DNA of 64,000 bases, taken from the NCBI GenBank assembly GCA_020152595.1, contig JAIGNY010002845.1:1489001-1553000 (forward strand), given 5' to 3'. A model generated the notes under the pieces. It was not told the DNA's origin. It saw only the letters and a list, made by a program, of their open reading frames with translations, and searched no databases. The position numbers were made by a program, and so were the translations under genes. Shown piece by piece: positions 46,876 to 58,222 of the stretch. The stretch is from Chiridota heheva. Its lineage: Eukaryota; Echinodermata; Holothuroidea; Apodida; Chiridotidae. Position 1 is the stretch's first letter. The number at the start of each line of letters is the position of its first letter.

Positions 46876-46999
46876 CTGAACAGCTTTTTATTGCCTTGCA
46901 TCAAAGTTGGACCCAAGATCCGTAAAGCATGCCCCTTCTTCTTCACATACTTTTGCCAAGAGCGCATTATACATCACAATAAATTTGTTCGGTACTACG
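46876..46999 (-). pseudogene. SGNH-like gene, penultimate exon with frameshift
   Basis: Acceptor TTATTTTCAG (ends 47000), donor TTCAG|GTGTGT. The first frame reads VVPNKFIVMYNALLAKVCEE and then DLGSNFDA before a TAA. Joining to the next exon requires the other frame (GNKKLF). At 124 bp the exon is one base off the length that would keep phase. Confidence 0.7.
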
Positions 47000-47668
47000 C
47001 TGAAAATAAACGAAACATATGTACTATCACTCAGATTTATTGTTCATGTTTTCCCAGTATTCAGTTGTGTGTGCGTGTGACACCAAAAGGGGCAGGTATT
47101 GACAGCATTGGACGTTATGAATGAGTATATTGTGAGTTAGTTCTCATGTTCATTTTAATGAACATTTTTGCATAACAATTAAAATACTTTTATTTTTGTG
47201 AAACGGGTGTAGCGGTCAGATATGAGGCTAGCTTGTGTATAGTTGTTGGTTGTGTTTGTATTATTATTTACCGCTTTTGTTACTTACGATCATGACTATA
47301 AGATTTGTGTCACTATTTTGTATTTCTGTTACTTGTAAAAACATACATTGTTGCTAACTGTAAACTGAAACAATTAAAGATATATGCAACTTGAAACTTA
47401 CTAACTTCAAATTCCTAGTTTGCTGCACTCATAGTACAATGTAAAGTTTGAAGCAATAAAGCTCAAGTTGCCTCTAGATGTCATTAGTTCTGAAAAGTGC
47501 ATGTCTTATGCAACAAACATTGTAGCAAACCCCCAGAAGTGCCAAAACTCAGCCTATCACATCAGTAAAGTTCAAACTTCCACAAACCTTTTCAAAACCA
47601 TTAAGACCTCCTTCTCAACTTTTTGCATTCAAATATAAAACTACTTGAATTTTTTTAACAAATCTTAC

Positions 47669-47858
47669 CCATCACTTCTAGGTAAAACACCAGAGACCAC
47701 CACTGGCACAGTAACACGGCCCCTTGCAGCTTTGATGAGGGACCAGTGGTGCTCAAGGGCTACATACTGGAAGCAGCCAGGATGACCAGACGTAAAGTTA
47801 TTTGTCCCCACATAAATAAAAACTATTTTGGCGTTTGAGAGGTCCGCCCTGTGAATTA
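47669..47858 (-). pseudogene. SGNH-like gene, block III exon
   Basis: Fully open 190-bp exon, from VIHRADLSNAKIVFIYVGTN to PVVVSGVLPRSDG, bounded by TTCTCAG and GG|GTAAGAT. This is the best-preserved exon and by itself identifies the family. Confidence 0.8.
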
Positions 47859-50036
47859 CTGAGAAAAGTAAAAAGGTTTGAATATTATATACTTCTATAT
47901 TTTGTTTATGGTTTTATTCAGAGTTACCTCATTTTCAAGACTTTCCTGCTTTGATCTTTCTAATTTTTTAACATCTCGTCTTTTAAACAAAGCATTAATA
48001 AAATATCTACTTATTCTATGTACCTCTAATTTTATTTTCATCTAACATTCTCATGATAGTCAAGTTTGTCCCTCTTGCTAAATTTAACAGTAATCTTGTT
48101 TGAAAAGTGCTGCCACACACAGTCTGAATAGACTATGAAAAGATGCTAGTAAAATTTACCTTGAAACCTCACCTTCCATAGGGTTTTCTAGGTTTTTGCT
48201 GAATTTAAGTACTTTTATTGCTTTAATTTTAATTTGTGGTAATAAAATTTGGAATGTGAAATGGCTAGTGTTTGAGGTTACTTATGTTTGTACACTCTTT
48301 GTTCATCAGTTCCAAACTTTGTTAGGAAAGTGGTTTATTTTTGTGCAGTCTGATGTAGGAGCATTTCCTAAATGCATTTATATGAATAGTGTTTCGGTCA
48401 TCATACTTGTTTATTGATAATTTGTTATTCTTGTAATCTTTACATAATTTTTGGAGGTGTCATTAAAGCCGTTTTGCTTGATGAGAGCTCCAACCATCTA
48501 TTATATTTTAAGAAGAAGAACCCATCATAACAGATGCTCCATTGATTTAAGAAAGCAATTTTTATTTGACAGATGAATCATCGTGCAAAGAAAACCATGC
48601 TTGCTAAAAAGATGTCTGCCTTAACTGCTTTGATGATCTCACAATTTATAACATTCAACAAACTTCCCTACAGCTGAAATAAAACGAAAAGTTTCTTTTC
48701 ACTGAGGACACCATCTCTGATTTGTTGACACTCTTCAACCAATATAGAAATTGCGACTTGTCAATACACCCTAAAATACAGTTACGAGTCAAATATATTA
48801 GTGGCTGACAAATGAGCTTTAATTTTATATCTTACATAGTGTGTATTATTTTCAAGGGCGCTTGTATAGTTAAACCAAGGAGTTACTTCCAGATAGTTTC
48901 TCGGTGGTTCAATCAGTATAATATATTAGCATGAAATATTTGAAGGGTTCAAGGGTTCAAGATTTACCGACACTTATGTATTCTGTTGTAATTGTTTAAT
49001 GCATTTGAAATTTCTGATGGAACGGAAATTGGGGGCGAAATGGTAGTTTAGACTTCATGGGTTAAGCTTCGGTATCAGTAATGCCTAGTTTAAAAATGAA
49101 CATTGAGCACCAGAACTAGGACTGTCTGTTTCAATCTAAACAATTTTTACAGGTTCAGGAGATGTTTATCAGACAACATGTTTTCAATGCATTCTTATTA
49201 ATTTAATTTTATATATTGATGCAGTCACTTATATGGAAGTTATGGAAGAACAGTAACAGTGGAAACAATTATGTTAGGAAATTTTAACAATGTGAAAGTT
49301 CAACTCGGCCGACTAAGCGACACTTAAGTACTGTAAAAACTTAAAGGTTTAGTTCAGGGGTCAAGCAAGTCTATCTTATATGAAAGAGGACTTCAAAAAA
49401 ACAAAAATAGTGAAGAAAGCATTTCATTTAAAAATGTCATTCCATTAAGGAGATATCTTAGGTTTAAGTCTGTTATCATTTGTGTAGAAACAACTGAAAT
49501 AGACTAGTTGTAATGTCATAGCCTTAGATTCCTCAGTCTTTGTGTATTCTATTATATTTTGTTGTGTGATTTTGTGGCTGAAAAACAATGGGATATGTCA
49601 AAAACAGAAAGTTCGAAGAAAAATAATTTTAGATTTAATGTTTAAATTGTTTCTATTGAAGTCCTCTTTCATATAAGATGGGCATGTTTAACCACTGAAC
49701 TAATCCATTACCTCATGGTTAAATTAAGTTGTTAACATCAATGTACATGCATATTTTGTTTTCTTTAATAGATATAGTATATTGAGTCAAAAGTGATTTT
49801 TGCCACAAAATATTGTGAATACAAGAACTTTCATATAGGCTGTAGTATAATTGATGAATATTAGATAATATTTTATTGGAATTTTATATCATTGTTATGA
49901 GAACCATTTTCAACTTTGTGTTGTTTAAAATAGGAACAAGCTTAGTGCTTTATCAGCAATCTTTTAGTTAATTACTTTACTTCAAAATGAATATGTACTT
50001 ATGTTTTGCAAAATCAATAATATACCACAGACTAAC
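47859..50036 (-). other. intron of the SGNH-like gene
   Basis: 2.2-kb intron that contains the full-length MITE copy at 49341-49710. Nothing else recognised. Confidence 0.6.
49341..49710 (+). mobile_element. MITE, 55-bp terminal inverted repeats (partner at 20.4 kb)
   Basis: The left end (TTAAAGGTTTAGTTCAGGGG to ATGAAAGAGGACTTCAA) is inverted at about 49655-49710 (TTGAAGTCCTCTTTCATATA to GAACTAATCCATTA). About 370 bp, non-coding. A diverged relative starts at 20393. Confidence 0.8.
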
Positions 50037-50149
50037 CATCAGCTATGTCATTTATTTTAGCACCTCGGTAAGCTTTCACAGTCACATCAGCTGTCTCAGT
50101 TACATAATTGCATGCTGTCCGTAATGACATAGCTTGTCTTTTTGTTGAG
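50037..50149 (-). pseudogene. SGNH-like gene, block I exon with frameshift
   Basis: Acceptor ATCTCTTTCAG (ends 50150), donor GATG|GTTAGT. The first frame reads KKTSYVITDSM, then a shift of frame is needed to read NYVTETADVTVKAYRGAK. VITDSM sits where SGNH proteins have their nucleophile serine (GDS). Confidence 0.65.
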
Positions 50150-50159
50150 CTGAAAGAGA

Positions 50160-51270
50160 TAAAATGAAAAAAATAACCAAGTCTCCCCAAACTAGATATT
50201 GATGATGATCAAAAGCAATCTGTAGGCCAAATATAAGACACATGAAATGTATGAATAGATTTAATTTGTTAGCACTATATTATGCCATTTTATTTAACAT
50301 ATTACAAACCATTGCTAAATTATACTTTGAAAATGCAAAGAATTATTTTTTCCTGACATTTTGTCTGTAATATTGTACATATACAAGTTCTGAAAGACAC
50401 AACATTAGACCTATTTTGTTTTCAATGCAATGTTTAGGCAGTTCAAAAATTTCCTAACCTTGCACAGTAAGCATAAAACCATATGTATGTTACACTAACG
50501 CACATCAAAATTTATTTTCTGCAAAGGTGATCGGACAAGAGGCGACATAGGCCTACCCCTAATTGACATGGAAGATCACCCCATGACAAGCGGACATTGT
50601 CAAGTTAAATTAAATGAGGAGATTGTTATGAAAATATAAAGGATAATCAAACTGCTCTGAGCATCACCAAGCTCAATAGCTATTTTTCATTGCATAGACT
50701 AAACATCAATCAGCTGCTCTGGTATATGCAAGTGAAAAATGTAAACACTTGTTTTTCCGTACAATTCAATTTTGTTAATTTCACTGGGGCTATGGGAAGT
50801 CTACAACGATACACGCCGAAATAATGTATTGTTTCTATGTTATCTCATTCAAATGACAAATGCAAGACGAGTGGATATTATACATGGTAGACCTATATCA
50901 ATCCAAAGTGCTGTATGAATAGGCCAAGACCTAAGCCATTTTAATTTTCGGTTAGTCAACTTTTCTCTAGGGCAGAGACTCTCTTACTAAGCTTAATGCA
51001 CTTGTCAGTGATATGACTCGCCCCTACTCCCCCCCAGGAATGTCAGTCAAATGTGATTTATCGACATATAAAACTGACTCACAACCACATGTGTGTTATT
51101 GTACCAAATTGTCAGTCACCAGAGTGACTCTGTTATTAGTCAAATTTCTTCAGACCCATTTACTTTGTAAAGACGCGAGTGATTGGGGTAAGTCATTTTA
51201 AAAGAAATGTCAGTCACCTAAGTGACTTGAGTGTTGGTCACCCACCTTGGTGCAACGGCTCACCCTGTCC
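50160..51270. other. no gene seen; scattered TGACTC words
   Basis: 51000-51240 contains diverged GTGACTC/TGACTCA words that look like ancestors of the 51.3-kb array. No upstream exon of the SGNH-like gene was recognised. Confidence 0.4.
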
Positions 51271-51369
51271 GGGTGAGACACACCGGGTGAGTCACACCGG
51301 GTGAGTCACACCGGGTGAGTCACACCGGGTGAGTCACACCGGGTGAGTCACACCGGGTGAGTCACACAT
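51271..51369. repeat. 14-bp tandem repeat with six perfect AP-1 sites
   Basis: Seven units of GGGTGAGTCACACC. TGAGTCA (the TRE/AP-1 heptamer) is exact at 51288, 51302, 51316, 51330, 51344 and 51358; the first unit has TGAGACA (51274). It lies 1.1 kb upstream of the SGNH-like gene's first visible exon and 1 kb before the candidate exon at 52358, so it could act on either. Function is inference. Confidence 0.92.
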
Positions 51370-52149
51370 TTTCAAGTGCATAAATATGGAGCCCAACTTC
51401 ATTGAGGTGTTTTCCATGAAGCATTTAATTACTGCATAAGCCCAACCTTGTAATAGAAAACATAAATGGAGAAGTTCTTCTCATTTTCCCCCATAAAACG
51501 AAATCTGAACTCACAACAATTGACACTTAGGCCTAGGCTTAACGTTCTAGGCTATGTTTTTAAATACGTAGTCTTACTCCAGTTCCTTACCCCCTCGGAC
51601 CAGGACCTGTAGTTTGACAGCCAGCCCAACAAATTTACAAAAATGTAAAATTGGGAAGAAATTTCACCCTCACCCCCTTCTTGCCCCCTCACCCTCTCCT
51701 TCACTCTCACAGCCTTGTGTAACCCCTGAATTAATTAGGAAAGGTAGTATAAGGCCTATCACCTCTTCCCCATAGTAATATCATTAAAATAATCCACTTT
51801 TTACATTTTATCAACTTTCACTCTGCTTAACCTTATACCTTTGAATCCATTTGCAGTCTCGTCCTGAAAACTCTCCCTCGAATATATTGCCAAAATTTCA
51901 AGAAGTAATTAAAAAAATTTCCGCGGAAACCTTCAAATTTCTAAGCATAACAATCAATCGTGTCATGACACTTGAATAGGCCGAACTTAGCAGTGGGCGT
52001 AGCCACAATCTACAGTATATGTGTGGGAAATATCAATTCTAGAAATGCGCCACCAATTTTAGGTAAACCAAACAAAAAACAAGATCTGTCGCTCACCAAA
52101 AGCGCGCCTGCGCACTAGTCTCATGCAACCTTTTCAAGAAGCACGCGGG
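51370..52149. other. no gene seen; CpG-bearing upstream region
   Basis: AT-rich until about 52080, then CpG-rich words (GCGCGCCTGCGCAC near 52104) resembling an NRF-1 site. Possible start region for genes on either strand. Confidence 0.35.
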
Positions 52150-52260
52150 TAGCGCTTGTTTTTCTTCTGCAGACGAGAATTGCTATTACAGATTTTTCAG
52201 TCAATCATATACAAGAATGACGATGACGTAATTAAATATGAATATTCATATACAACTTAT
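52150..52260. repeat. left arm of a 2.1-kb-spaced inverted repeat
   Basis: CAATCATATACAAGAATGAC and ATATGAATATTCATATACAA here match the reverse complement of 54392-54505, with GAGAATTGC-AT flanks also conserved. They may be two inverted copies of one short element. Confidence 0.75.
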
Positions 52261-52357
52261 GACACATCGTCTGACAAAATAATTTGGGACTTCCATGACC
52301 GCGAGTGAATAACATTACTTTGCCAGAAAATAATGGCAAAAACCCGACACTATAGAT

Positions 52358-52429
52358 ATGGCACAATTTAAAATGTGCTACGAAGCGAATCCTCCTTTGA
52401 AGATCGAGGACGTAGTTAACAATATCTTG
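52358..52429 (+). CDS. candidate first coding exon
   Basis: An ATG opens MAQFKMCYEANPPLKIEDVV-NNIL (24 codons) directly followed by a strong donor (TTG|GTAAGTGG). A CpG-bearing segment lies within 300 bp upstream. No downstream exon was identified, and the next 2 kb are repeats. The peptide is not recognised. This is a guess from start, composition and donor. Confidence 0.35.
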
Positions 52430-52596
52430 GTAAGTGGTGTTCTGAGTGAAGTTCTAACACTCGCTCCTTCTATGAAAATTAAGACATTATTTCATAGAGT
52501 AGTACTTAAGCGACTTTCCCTTGCATTAACGCTTTTCCTTGACACGTGTTGTAGGTACGGAGTTTTTGGTTAGTGTGTAAAAAATCAAGGTGGGGC

Positions 52597-52715
52597 TTAT
52601 TCGCAGGGTAGTGATAACATATACCCTAACCTAAAACCTAACCCCAACCCTAACCTTATTCGCAGTGATGGCTTGAGATACTGTGTGGATATTCGCAGGG
52701 CTGCCCTGCGAATAA
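52597..52715. mobile_element. 119-bp inverted-repeat element holding telomere-like sequence
   Basis: TTATTCGCAGGG at 52597-52608 and CCCTGCGAATAA at 52704-52715 form 12-bp terminal inverted repeats. The right end also forms an 11-bp perfect hairpin (ATTCGCAGGGC-T-GCCCTGCGAAT, 52691-52713). Inside, 52623-52655 reads ACCCTAACC, AAACCTAACC, CCAACCCTAACC, a degenerate (CCCTAA)n run. Confidence 0.75.
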
Positions 52716-52859
52716 TCGCTTCAAAAAAATCAAAGTTGTATGGCGATAGTTCTCACGTTGTATACGTAGATCTTCAAGCTGCTGTATATGCGTGAGATGA
52801 TTTGCACTAGTTGTAGGTTTGCCTAGTCCGAGCTCATGCCCAAATAGACTTTTGTTTAG

Positions 52860-54240
52860 GTTACTCTACAAGGTAACATACCAACTGCATGGACCAAGAG
52901 TGAAATTATACCTATACCAAAGAAAGGTGACCTTGGTGTGACCAGTAACTACAGGGGTATTAGCCGTACATGCATCTCAGCAAAGATCTTTAACAAACTA
53001 TTGTTACATCGTATCCGAGCACACATTGAACCGTTTCTTCGTAACAATCAGAATGGTTTTAGACCAAAACGGGGCACAATATCGCAAATTTTGACACTTC
53101 GCAGACTCATTGAAGGCATAAAGGCAGAAACCTACCTGCGGTGCTCACTTTTGTTGATTTTCGCAAGGCTTTTAATAGTATTCATCGTGAAAAAATGCTG
53201 CAAATCCTCCTTGCTTATGGTATACCGCCTTTCATTGTCAATGCCATTGGTATTATGTATAGAAACACAACAGCAAGGGTCAGAAGTCCTGATGGTGATA
53301 CGGACTTTTTCCAAATTCTGGCCGGAGTTCTACAGGGAGACACTCTTGCTCCCTTCCTGTTTATCATAACACTCGACTATGCTTTGAGGAAAGCTATGGA
53401 GAACCATGAACACCTGGGTTTCACCTTGAAGCAACGGCAGAGCAGACGCCACCCATCTACAACATTAACTGACACTGATTTTGCAGATGACATTGCGCTG
53501 CTGTCAGACAACATTGCTGATGCTGAACATCTATTACACAGAGTTGAACAGGCTGCCAAAAAGGTTGGTCTGACCATAAATAGTCAAAAGACTGAGTACA
53601 TGATGTACAACCATCAACAAGCTAGCCTCAAGGACATTAACGGTACCACTTTAAAGCAAGTCATCAACTTTCAGTATCTTGGTTCGTGGGTAGACTCCAC
53701 CAAGAAAGACATAGATGTCCGAATTGGAAAAGCATGGACTGCCTGTTCCAAGCTGAGCAACATATGGCGTAGTGATCTCTCCAGAGATCTCAAAATCAAT
53801 TTCTTTAAGGCAGCTGTTGAAAGTGTGCTGTTGTATGGATCTGAGGGGTGGACTATGACAAATGCACTTTCAAGGAGACTGGATGGTACGTACACAAAAT
53901 TGCTGAGATTTGCCCTTAGTGTGTCATGGCAACAGCACCTCCCAAACCGCCAACTTTATGGAAACTTACAGCCTATTTCTGAAGTCATCCAGGCAAGGCG
54001 CCTTAAATTTGCTGGCCACTGTTGGAGGAGCAGAGATGAAGTCATACATCAGACACTTCTCTTGGACCCAAAACATGGAAAAAGAAGTCGTGGTAGGCCA
54101 GCAATAACCTACTTTGATGTTTTTGAGAAGGACACTGGAATTAAAAGAGATGTCCTGCCAGGTGCCATGGATGATCGCAAGCAGTGGAGAATCTTTGTCG
54201 GCAGTGCCCGAGTTCGCTCGATATGATGATGATGATTAAG
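52860..54240 (+). mobile_element. RTE-like non-LTR retrotransposon, 5'-truncated
   Basis: Begins within the RT N-terminus (IPIPKKGDLGVTSNYRGIS; NQNGFRPKRGTISQI). A one-base frame change lies near 53130. RT motifs A to C and a long C-terminus follow, with no endonuclease. The 3' end is a (TGA)n run (54224-54236). Short tandem 3' tails of this sort are typical of RTE-type elements. Confidence 0.85.
53141..54226 (+). pseudogene. reverse transcriptase and C-terminus of the RTE-like element
   Basis: 361 open codons (the first is GTG, an arbitrary limit set by the upstream frame change). FVDFRKAF at 4-11 is motif A, LAGVLQGDTLAPFLF around 60-74 is motif B, and FADDIAL at 114-120 is motif C with both aspartates. 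The C-terminal GHCWRSRDE and KRSRGRPAITYFDVF belong to the same protein type. The stop TGA (54224-54226) is the first unit of the 3' tail. The length of intact frame suggests a fairly young insertion. Confidence 0.85.
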
Positions 54241-54391
54241 TTGTAGGTGAGTTTTATCCTTTTTGAACAGTTTTATCCTTTTTGAACATTTTTCTCCAAG
54301 TCCCGATTTTCCTTTTTGGACGAAGTGCGTAGTCGTAGTGAGTACTCCATGCATACATTACACACTATACAGGCTATAGTATATAGGACTA

Positions 54392-54505
54392 ATGTTGTAT
54401 ATGAATATTCATATCTAATTGCGTCATTGTCATTCTTGTATATGATTGGCTGAAAAAATTTGTTATGGCAATTCTGGCCTGCAAAAAAAAAAGACGCAAA
54501 CGGGT
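54392..54505. repeat. right arm of the 2.1-kb-spaced inverted repeat
   Basis: Reverse-complement partner of 52150-52260. Between the arms lie the candidate exon, the telomere-like element and the RTE-like insertion. Confidence 0.75.
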
Positions 54506-54509
54506 AATT

Positions 54510-57260
54510 GCCTCGCACCTAACTTAGAAACTTTATTGCAACAACATCGTCAGGTGACACCCCACATGATAATATTTTTTGTCTCTTCTAGTGGGTAGCA
54601 CGAAACTAATAAGGTTTTTTTGTTTTTGTTGGTTTTAATGATAGACCATTATGAGCATATCATACTTGTGTATTTTTATATATATGCAAAGTCGGACAAA
54701 AAATTTACGATTACAAATTGTAAGTTAAACTCCCATTTTTACTTATTAGATGCTTCATTAGTTGATTGTGCAGTTAAGAATAACAATTAATTGAGGTTTA
54801 TATCGATTATATCGTTTTATTGGTACACATGCTGTGTACATACGTTTAACACAACATGGTTGATATTTGATCAGTCGCAGAAATTTCGAATCGACCAAAA
54901 ACAGTGATATATTTTTACCGAAAACTTAACAAAGCGACACCACATATCCAGAAACGATCATCATACGTTGTTTGAAAGGCAAATTTGTGCTTTAAGTGGC
55001 TGAAATTCGGGCCTACCATGCTACGTATGGCATATGATATGTAAACAAACACAGCTGATCGCTTTGTTTTCACTCCAAGTTCAGCTGAATGATGAGTGAT
55101 ATGAATAAAACAAAAACAGACATGGTCTATTCATCACATCATAAGATCATATTCTCAGACTATATGCATGATCATCCAAATGCGATTTATCTTAATGTTT
55201 GAATTAGGCCGTATACCTGTTATGCAACATGCATTTTAGTGTCTTAAATTAGAGTGTATTAGATGTGTATTAATACACATAAACATTGCATCTATGCATA
55301 CTTTTCTTTTGCCTACACTTAGTAATTCAATAAATAGGTGAACTTTGTGTATGCTTGAAGACCAAACTTTCATCAAAAATGTAAAACACTTTCAGGAAAA
55401 TTATTATCTATGTAAGAAGCCAAATATTGATATATTAAGATGCTTATTATGTACCTGCATGCATGTAAAACTATACATTCATGGAATTTTATCAAATGAG
55501 AAAATCAACATTTTCTTAAATAACTTTTACAAAGAGTCGTGCGAACACTTTTTCTTATGAAGTAAAATTAATGTAGGATTTTTAAAATTTCCATGGCAAT
55601 TTTGGGACTGACAGGTCTGCCTTTCTTTATATTCACTCGAAGAAATAATCAAAAGTGTTTTCATCACATACGATATATAAATTAAGCAATCACTACTTTG
55701 TTTTTAGTTTTTAGGAATGAAATGTTTCAACAATTCTCAATCCTGGCAGAAAATTTTAAAGTTGTTTCCAAAGTAGTTGGCAAAACTACTGATCTTATTC
55801 CTAATAAGACTGACCTTTGACACACCCATTGCCAGTGTTTGTATATCATGGGCCTATCTTAACTAACTAGGTATAAACTAGACTTAAGCAAAATATTAAT
55901 TACCAATGATCTTATATATGAAAGGATCATCAAGCTCAGTTCAAACATGATTTCATTGCATCCTAATTGTGGTCGGTCAATAAAAAGTTAAATATGAGCA
56001 GTTCAGTGCTGCTTGTCAGATGAAGGGCTACATGTAGTGTTACTACTTACAACGGTCAGTAGACAGTCTTAATTTTCAGAGTTAAAGATAATACAGTGGG
56101 CTAGGTACATAAACGTTAATGAGGTAGACCTAAATGTACTTTAAAAATGAGTGGGTACCATGCAAAAACAATGCTTGAGCTAAATCAAGTTAAGGTTTAT
56201 AGCTTAACTGAAGGGCCAATAATGCAGTACCATATTTGCATTGTGTTGTTTAATTTATTCACGGGGCCTAACGTTATTTTGAATTGAATTGTAATTTGTA
56301 GCACGAAAGTTCATACCGAAATCACGCAGTGACCAAAAGCTTTTAACGTATTAAGGCATACATTTTTTTTGCTTCGAGGTCTAAATACCTCTGTCCATTC
56401 TATGATCGAAGTTCTATTCTAATGTCTTGCCTAGTATTTGTTAGTATTACGTTTTGTGTTGAATCTTAAGCCATGCACAAATTGAATACTGTGTAGGCCC
56501 GGGCCTAGGCCTGTTATTAACTTAGGCCTTTGAAGAGGAATTTAATCGAAGTTTATGAACGAAATCAACACTAGTTGTTTTGATATTTTGGTTTTTTTTC
56601 AGCAAAAATTAAGTAAACTACCGTTAGAGTAAGCCTACTTAAGCTAGACATGTAACTTGTAACGATAGACTAAGAAGTTCGGGGTTATCGAATATCGGCT
56701 CTAACGTTAGCCCCTAGGCAAAAGTTTGCTAACATTTTTAAATTAGGCCTATTATTTCGTTGGAATTGATTTAAAAATTGTGGTTTTTGACTCTAAAATA
56801 GGCTTCCAGAATAAAATAACAGTTCCTTTTAAGTGAGACAGGTACAATTTTTGTTAAGTCAAAAAGCATTTTAGAGGCAAAATCTGCCTTTCATTAAGCA
56901 CCAAAAATCTAGCGTTAGTTTATTTGTTTACGTTTTCTGTTGACTCGCTGCGTTGCACGATCTGGTAGTTTGCGCTGCGCTTTGCCTACCAAAATTTGGT
57001 TTGTTTACAAAATTGCCGCCGGATGACGTCATTTTGCATTTGGTGGATTAGGTCTATATACCCTATAATGTTGAAACTGCTGCATTGGTTTATCATAGAA
57101 GCGTAGACAAATTTCGACTACGCGCTAGAAAAACTAGGCCTTTCCGCGAAGATCGCAGGTCAACTTTTGACAATGCCTTTATCGTCATGGATAACTTTTA
57201 CGTAATACAAAATAGATATACATATATATATGTGCAATGATACTATATTGAGACGTTCAC
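54510..57260. other. no gene seen
   Basis: AT-rich. 55041-55076 is an inverted near-copy of 58972-59007 (CAGCTGTGTTTGTTTAC core). A CRE octamer lies at 57024 beside GCCGCC, in a CpG-bearing stretch (56940-57035) that could be a promoter. Confidence 0.45.
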
Positions 57261-57270
57261 TTACGTTTAA

Positions 57271-57489
57271 ACAAGCTTTAATTTCTGGAGCTTCTATACC
57301 TCGCCAGGGTCCCTTAAGCAGGCACTTGATCTTACGTAGTGCCGTTTTTGGCTCTTGAGTAATGCCCAAGCGACGACATTGGTGGTGTTGGGGAGGGGGT
57401 TGGGGTTCTTTTCCAAATCGTTCTACATTGTGTGAATGCAGAAACATGCATGCAATAACGTTTAAAAGATGCACATTTTTGTCGGACAA
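57271..57489 (-). CDS. candidate first exon, unidentified
   Basis: The minus-strand open frame ends at a good donor (AAAC|GTAAGTG, exon edge about 57271). The part next to the donor, LGITQEPKTALRKIKCLLKG then GIEAPEIKACLN, has a natural protein composition; the His/Pro-rich part before it is less convincing. No partner exon found and the family is not recognised. Confidence 0.28.
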
Positions 57490-57499
57490 ACTTGTCTTA

Positions 57500-58185
57500 C
57501 ACCCACTGGCTGCCTATGGGCCTGAATTAAAGTTACGCATCGCGGTAAATCATCACTTTTTGAGTGGCATATAATACGTTTTGCTCTACAACACCATAGC
57601 AATATTTTCAAAGTTTGTGCGTTTAATTTGTATTCCACATTAAGGGGTTTCACATATCGTAATTCAATTGCACCAAAAATTCAAGACAATAGAGAGCGAG
57701 GGGAGGTCCGAAAATTTTCCTATCTGCCTATTACAAGAGGAAAATTGCACTGCTCGATTATACTTATTAGCAAGTTTTTATCAACGTTCAAGTTGTTACG
57801 AAATCTTAATTTTTTGGAAAATATCCTTAGAATTCCGTGCAGTTTTTTTTCGATTTTTTGGAAATTTCTTGTCAGGAAATGTTGCCAATTTTCAGGAAGT
57901 TTATTCAAATATGACCAAGTTTTTTAATACCTCTCCTTAATCCTGCCGTTATATTTTCCTTCAATTTGACAATATGCTTCAATTTCCTTTAATAATTTTC
58001 AAATTTTACCTCCCACCCAGGTAGAAAGCATGCAACCAGAAACGTGAAATTTTCTCAAGAGGTCCCCCCGTTTCTCAACGCCTCTGACAGTCACAAGCCT
58101 GCATTTCTGATTTAACGCAGTTTACTGCTAATTCTTTAAAAAAAAAGGATGGGCAGTTTACTGCTAATTCTTGAAATAAAAAAAG
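57500..58185. other. no gene seen
   Basis: Overlapping short frames in AT-rich DNA. GCAGTTTACTGCTAATTCTT occurs twice (about 58118 and 58152). Confidence 0.4.
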
Positions 58186-58222
58186 GGAGAGGGTGGGAGG
58201 AGAGGGGGAGGGGGGGGGGGAA
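58185..58222 (+). repeat. purine tract with long G-runs
   Basis: GGGAGAGGGTGGGAGGAGAG, then GGGGAG and a run of 11-12 G. Candidate G-quadruplex or triplex-forming tract. Confidence 0.7.

Larger units (their letters stand above)
46338..50149 (-). pseudogene. SGNH/GDSL-hydrolase-like gene, four exons, apparently frameshifted
   Basis: Four minus-strand exons (50037-50149, 47669-47858, 46876-46999, 46338-46596) with GT-AG borders encode ordered blocks of an SGNH hydrolase: VITDSM (block I position), VTVKAYRGAKINDIAD, AKIVFIYVGTNNF (block III), PVVVSGVLPRSDG, then SIDGLHLSREGN with the C-terminal Asp-His pair. Splice phases agree (1/2 then 2/1), supporting one gene. Two breaks are seen: a frame change in the first exon after VITDSM, and another in the third exon between DLGSNFDA and GNKKLF. 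Intron retention argues against retroposition; it looks like a decayed gene, or a real gene with sequence errors. N-terminal exons were not found. Confidence 0.72.
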
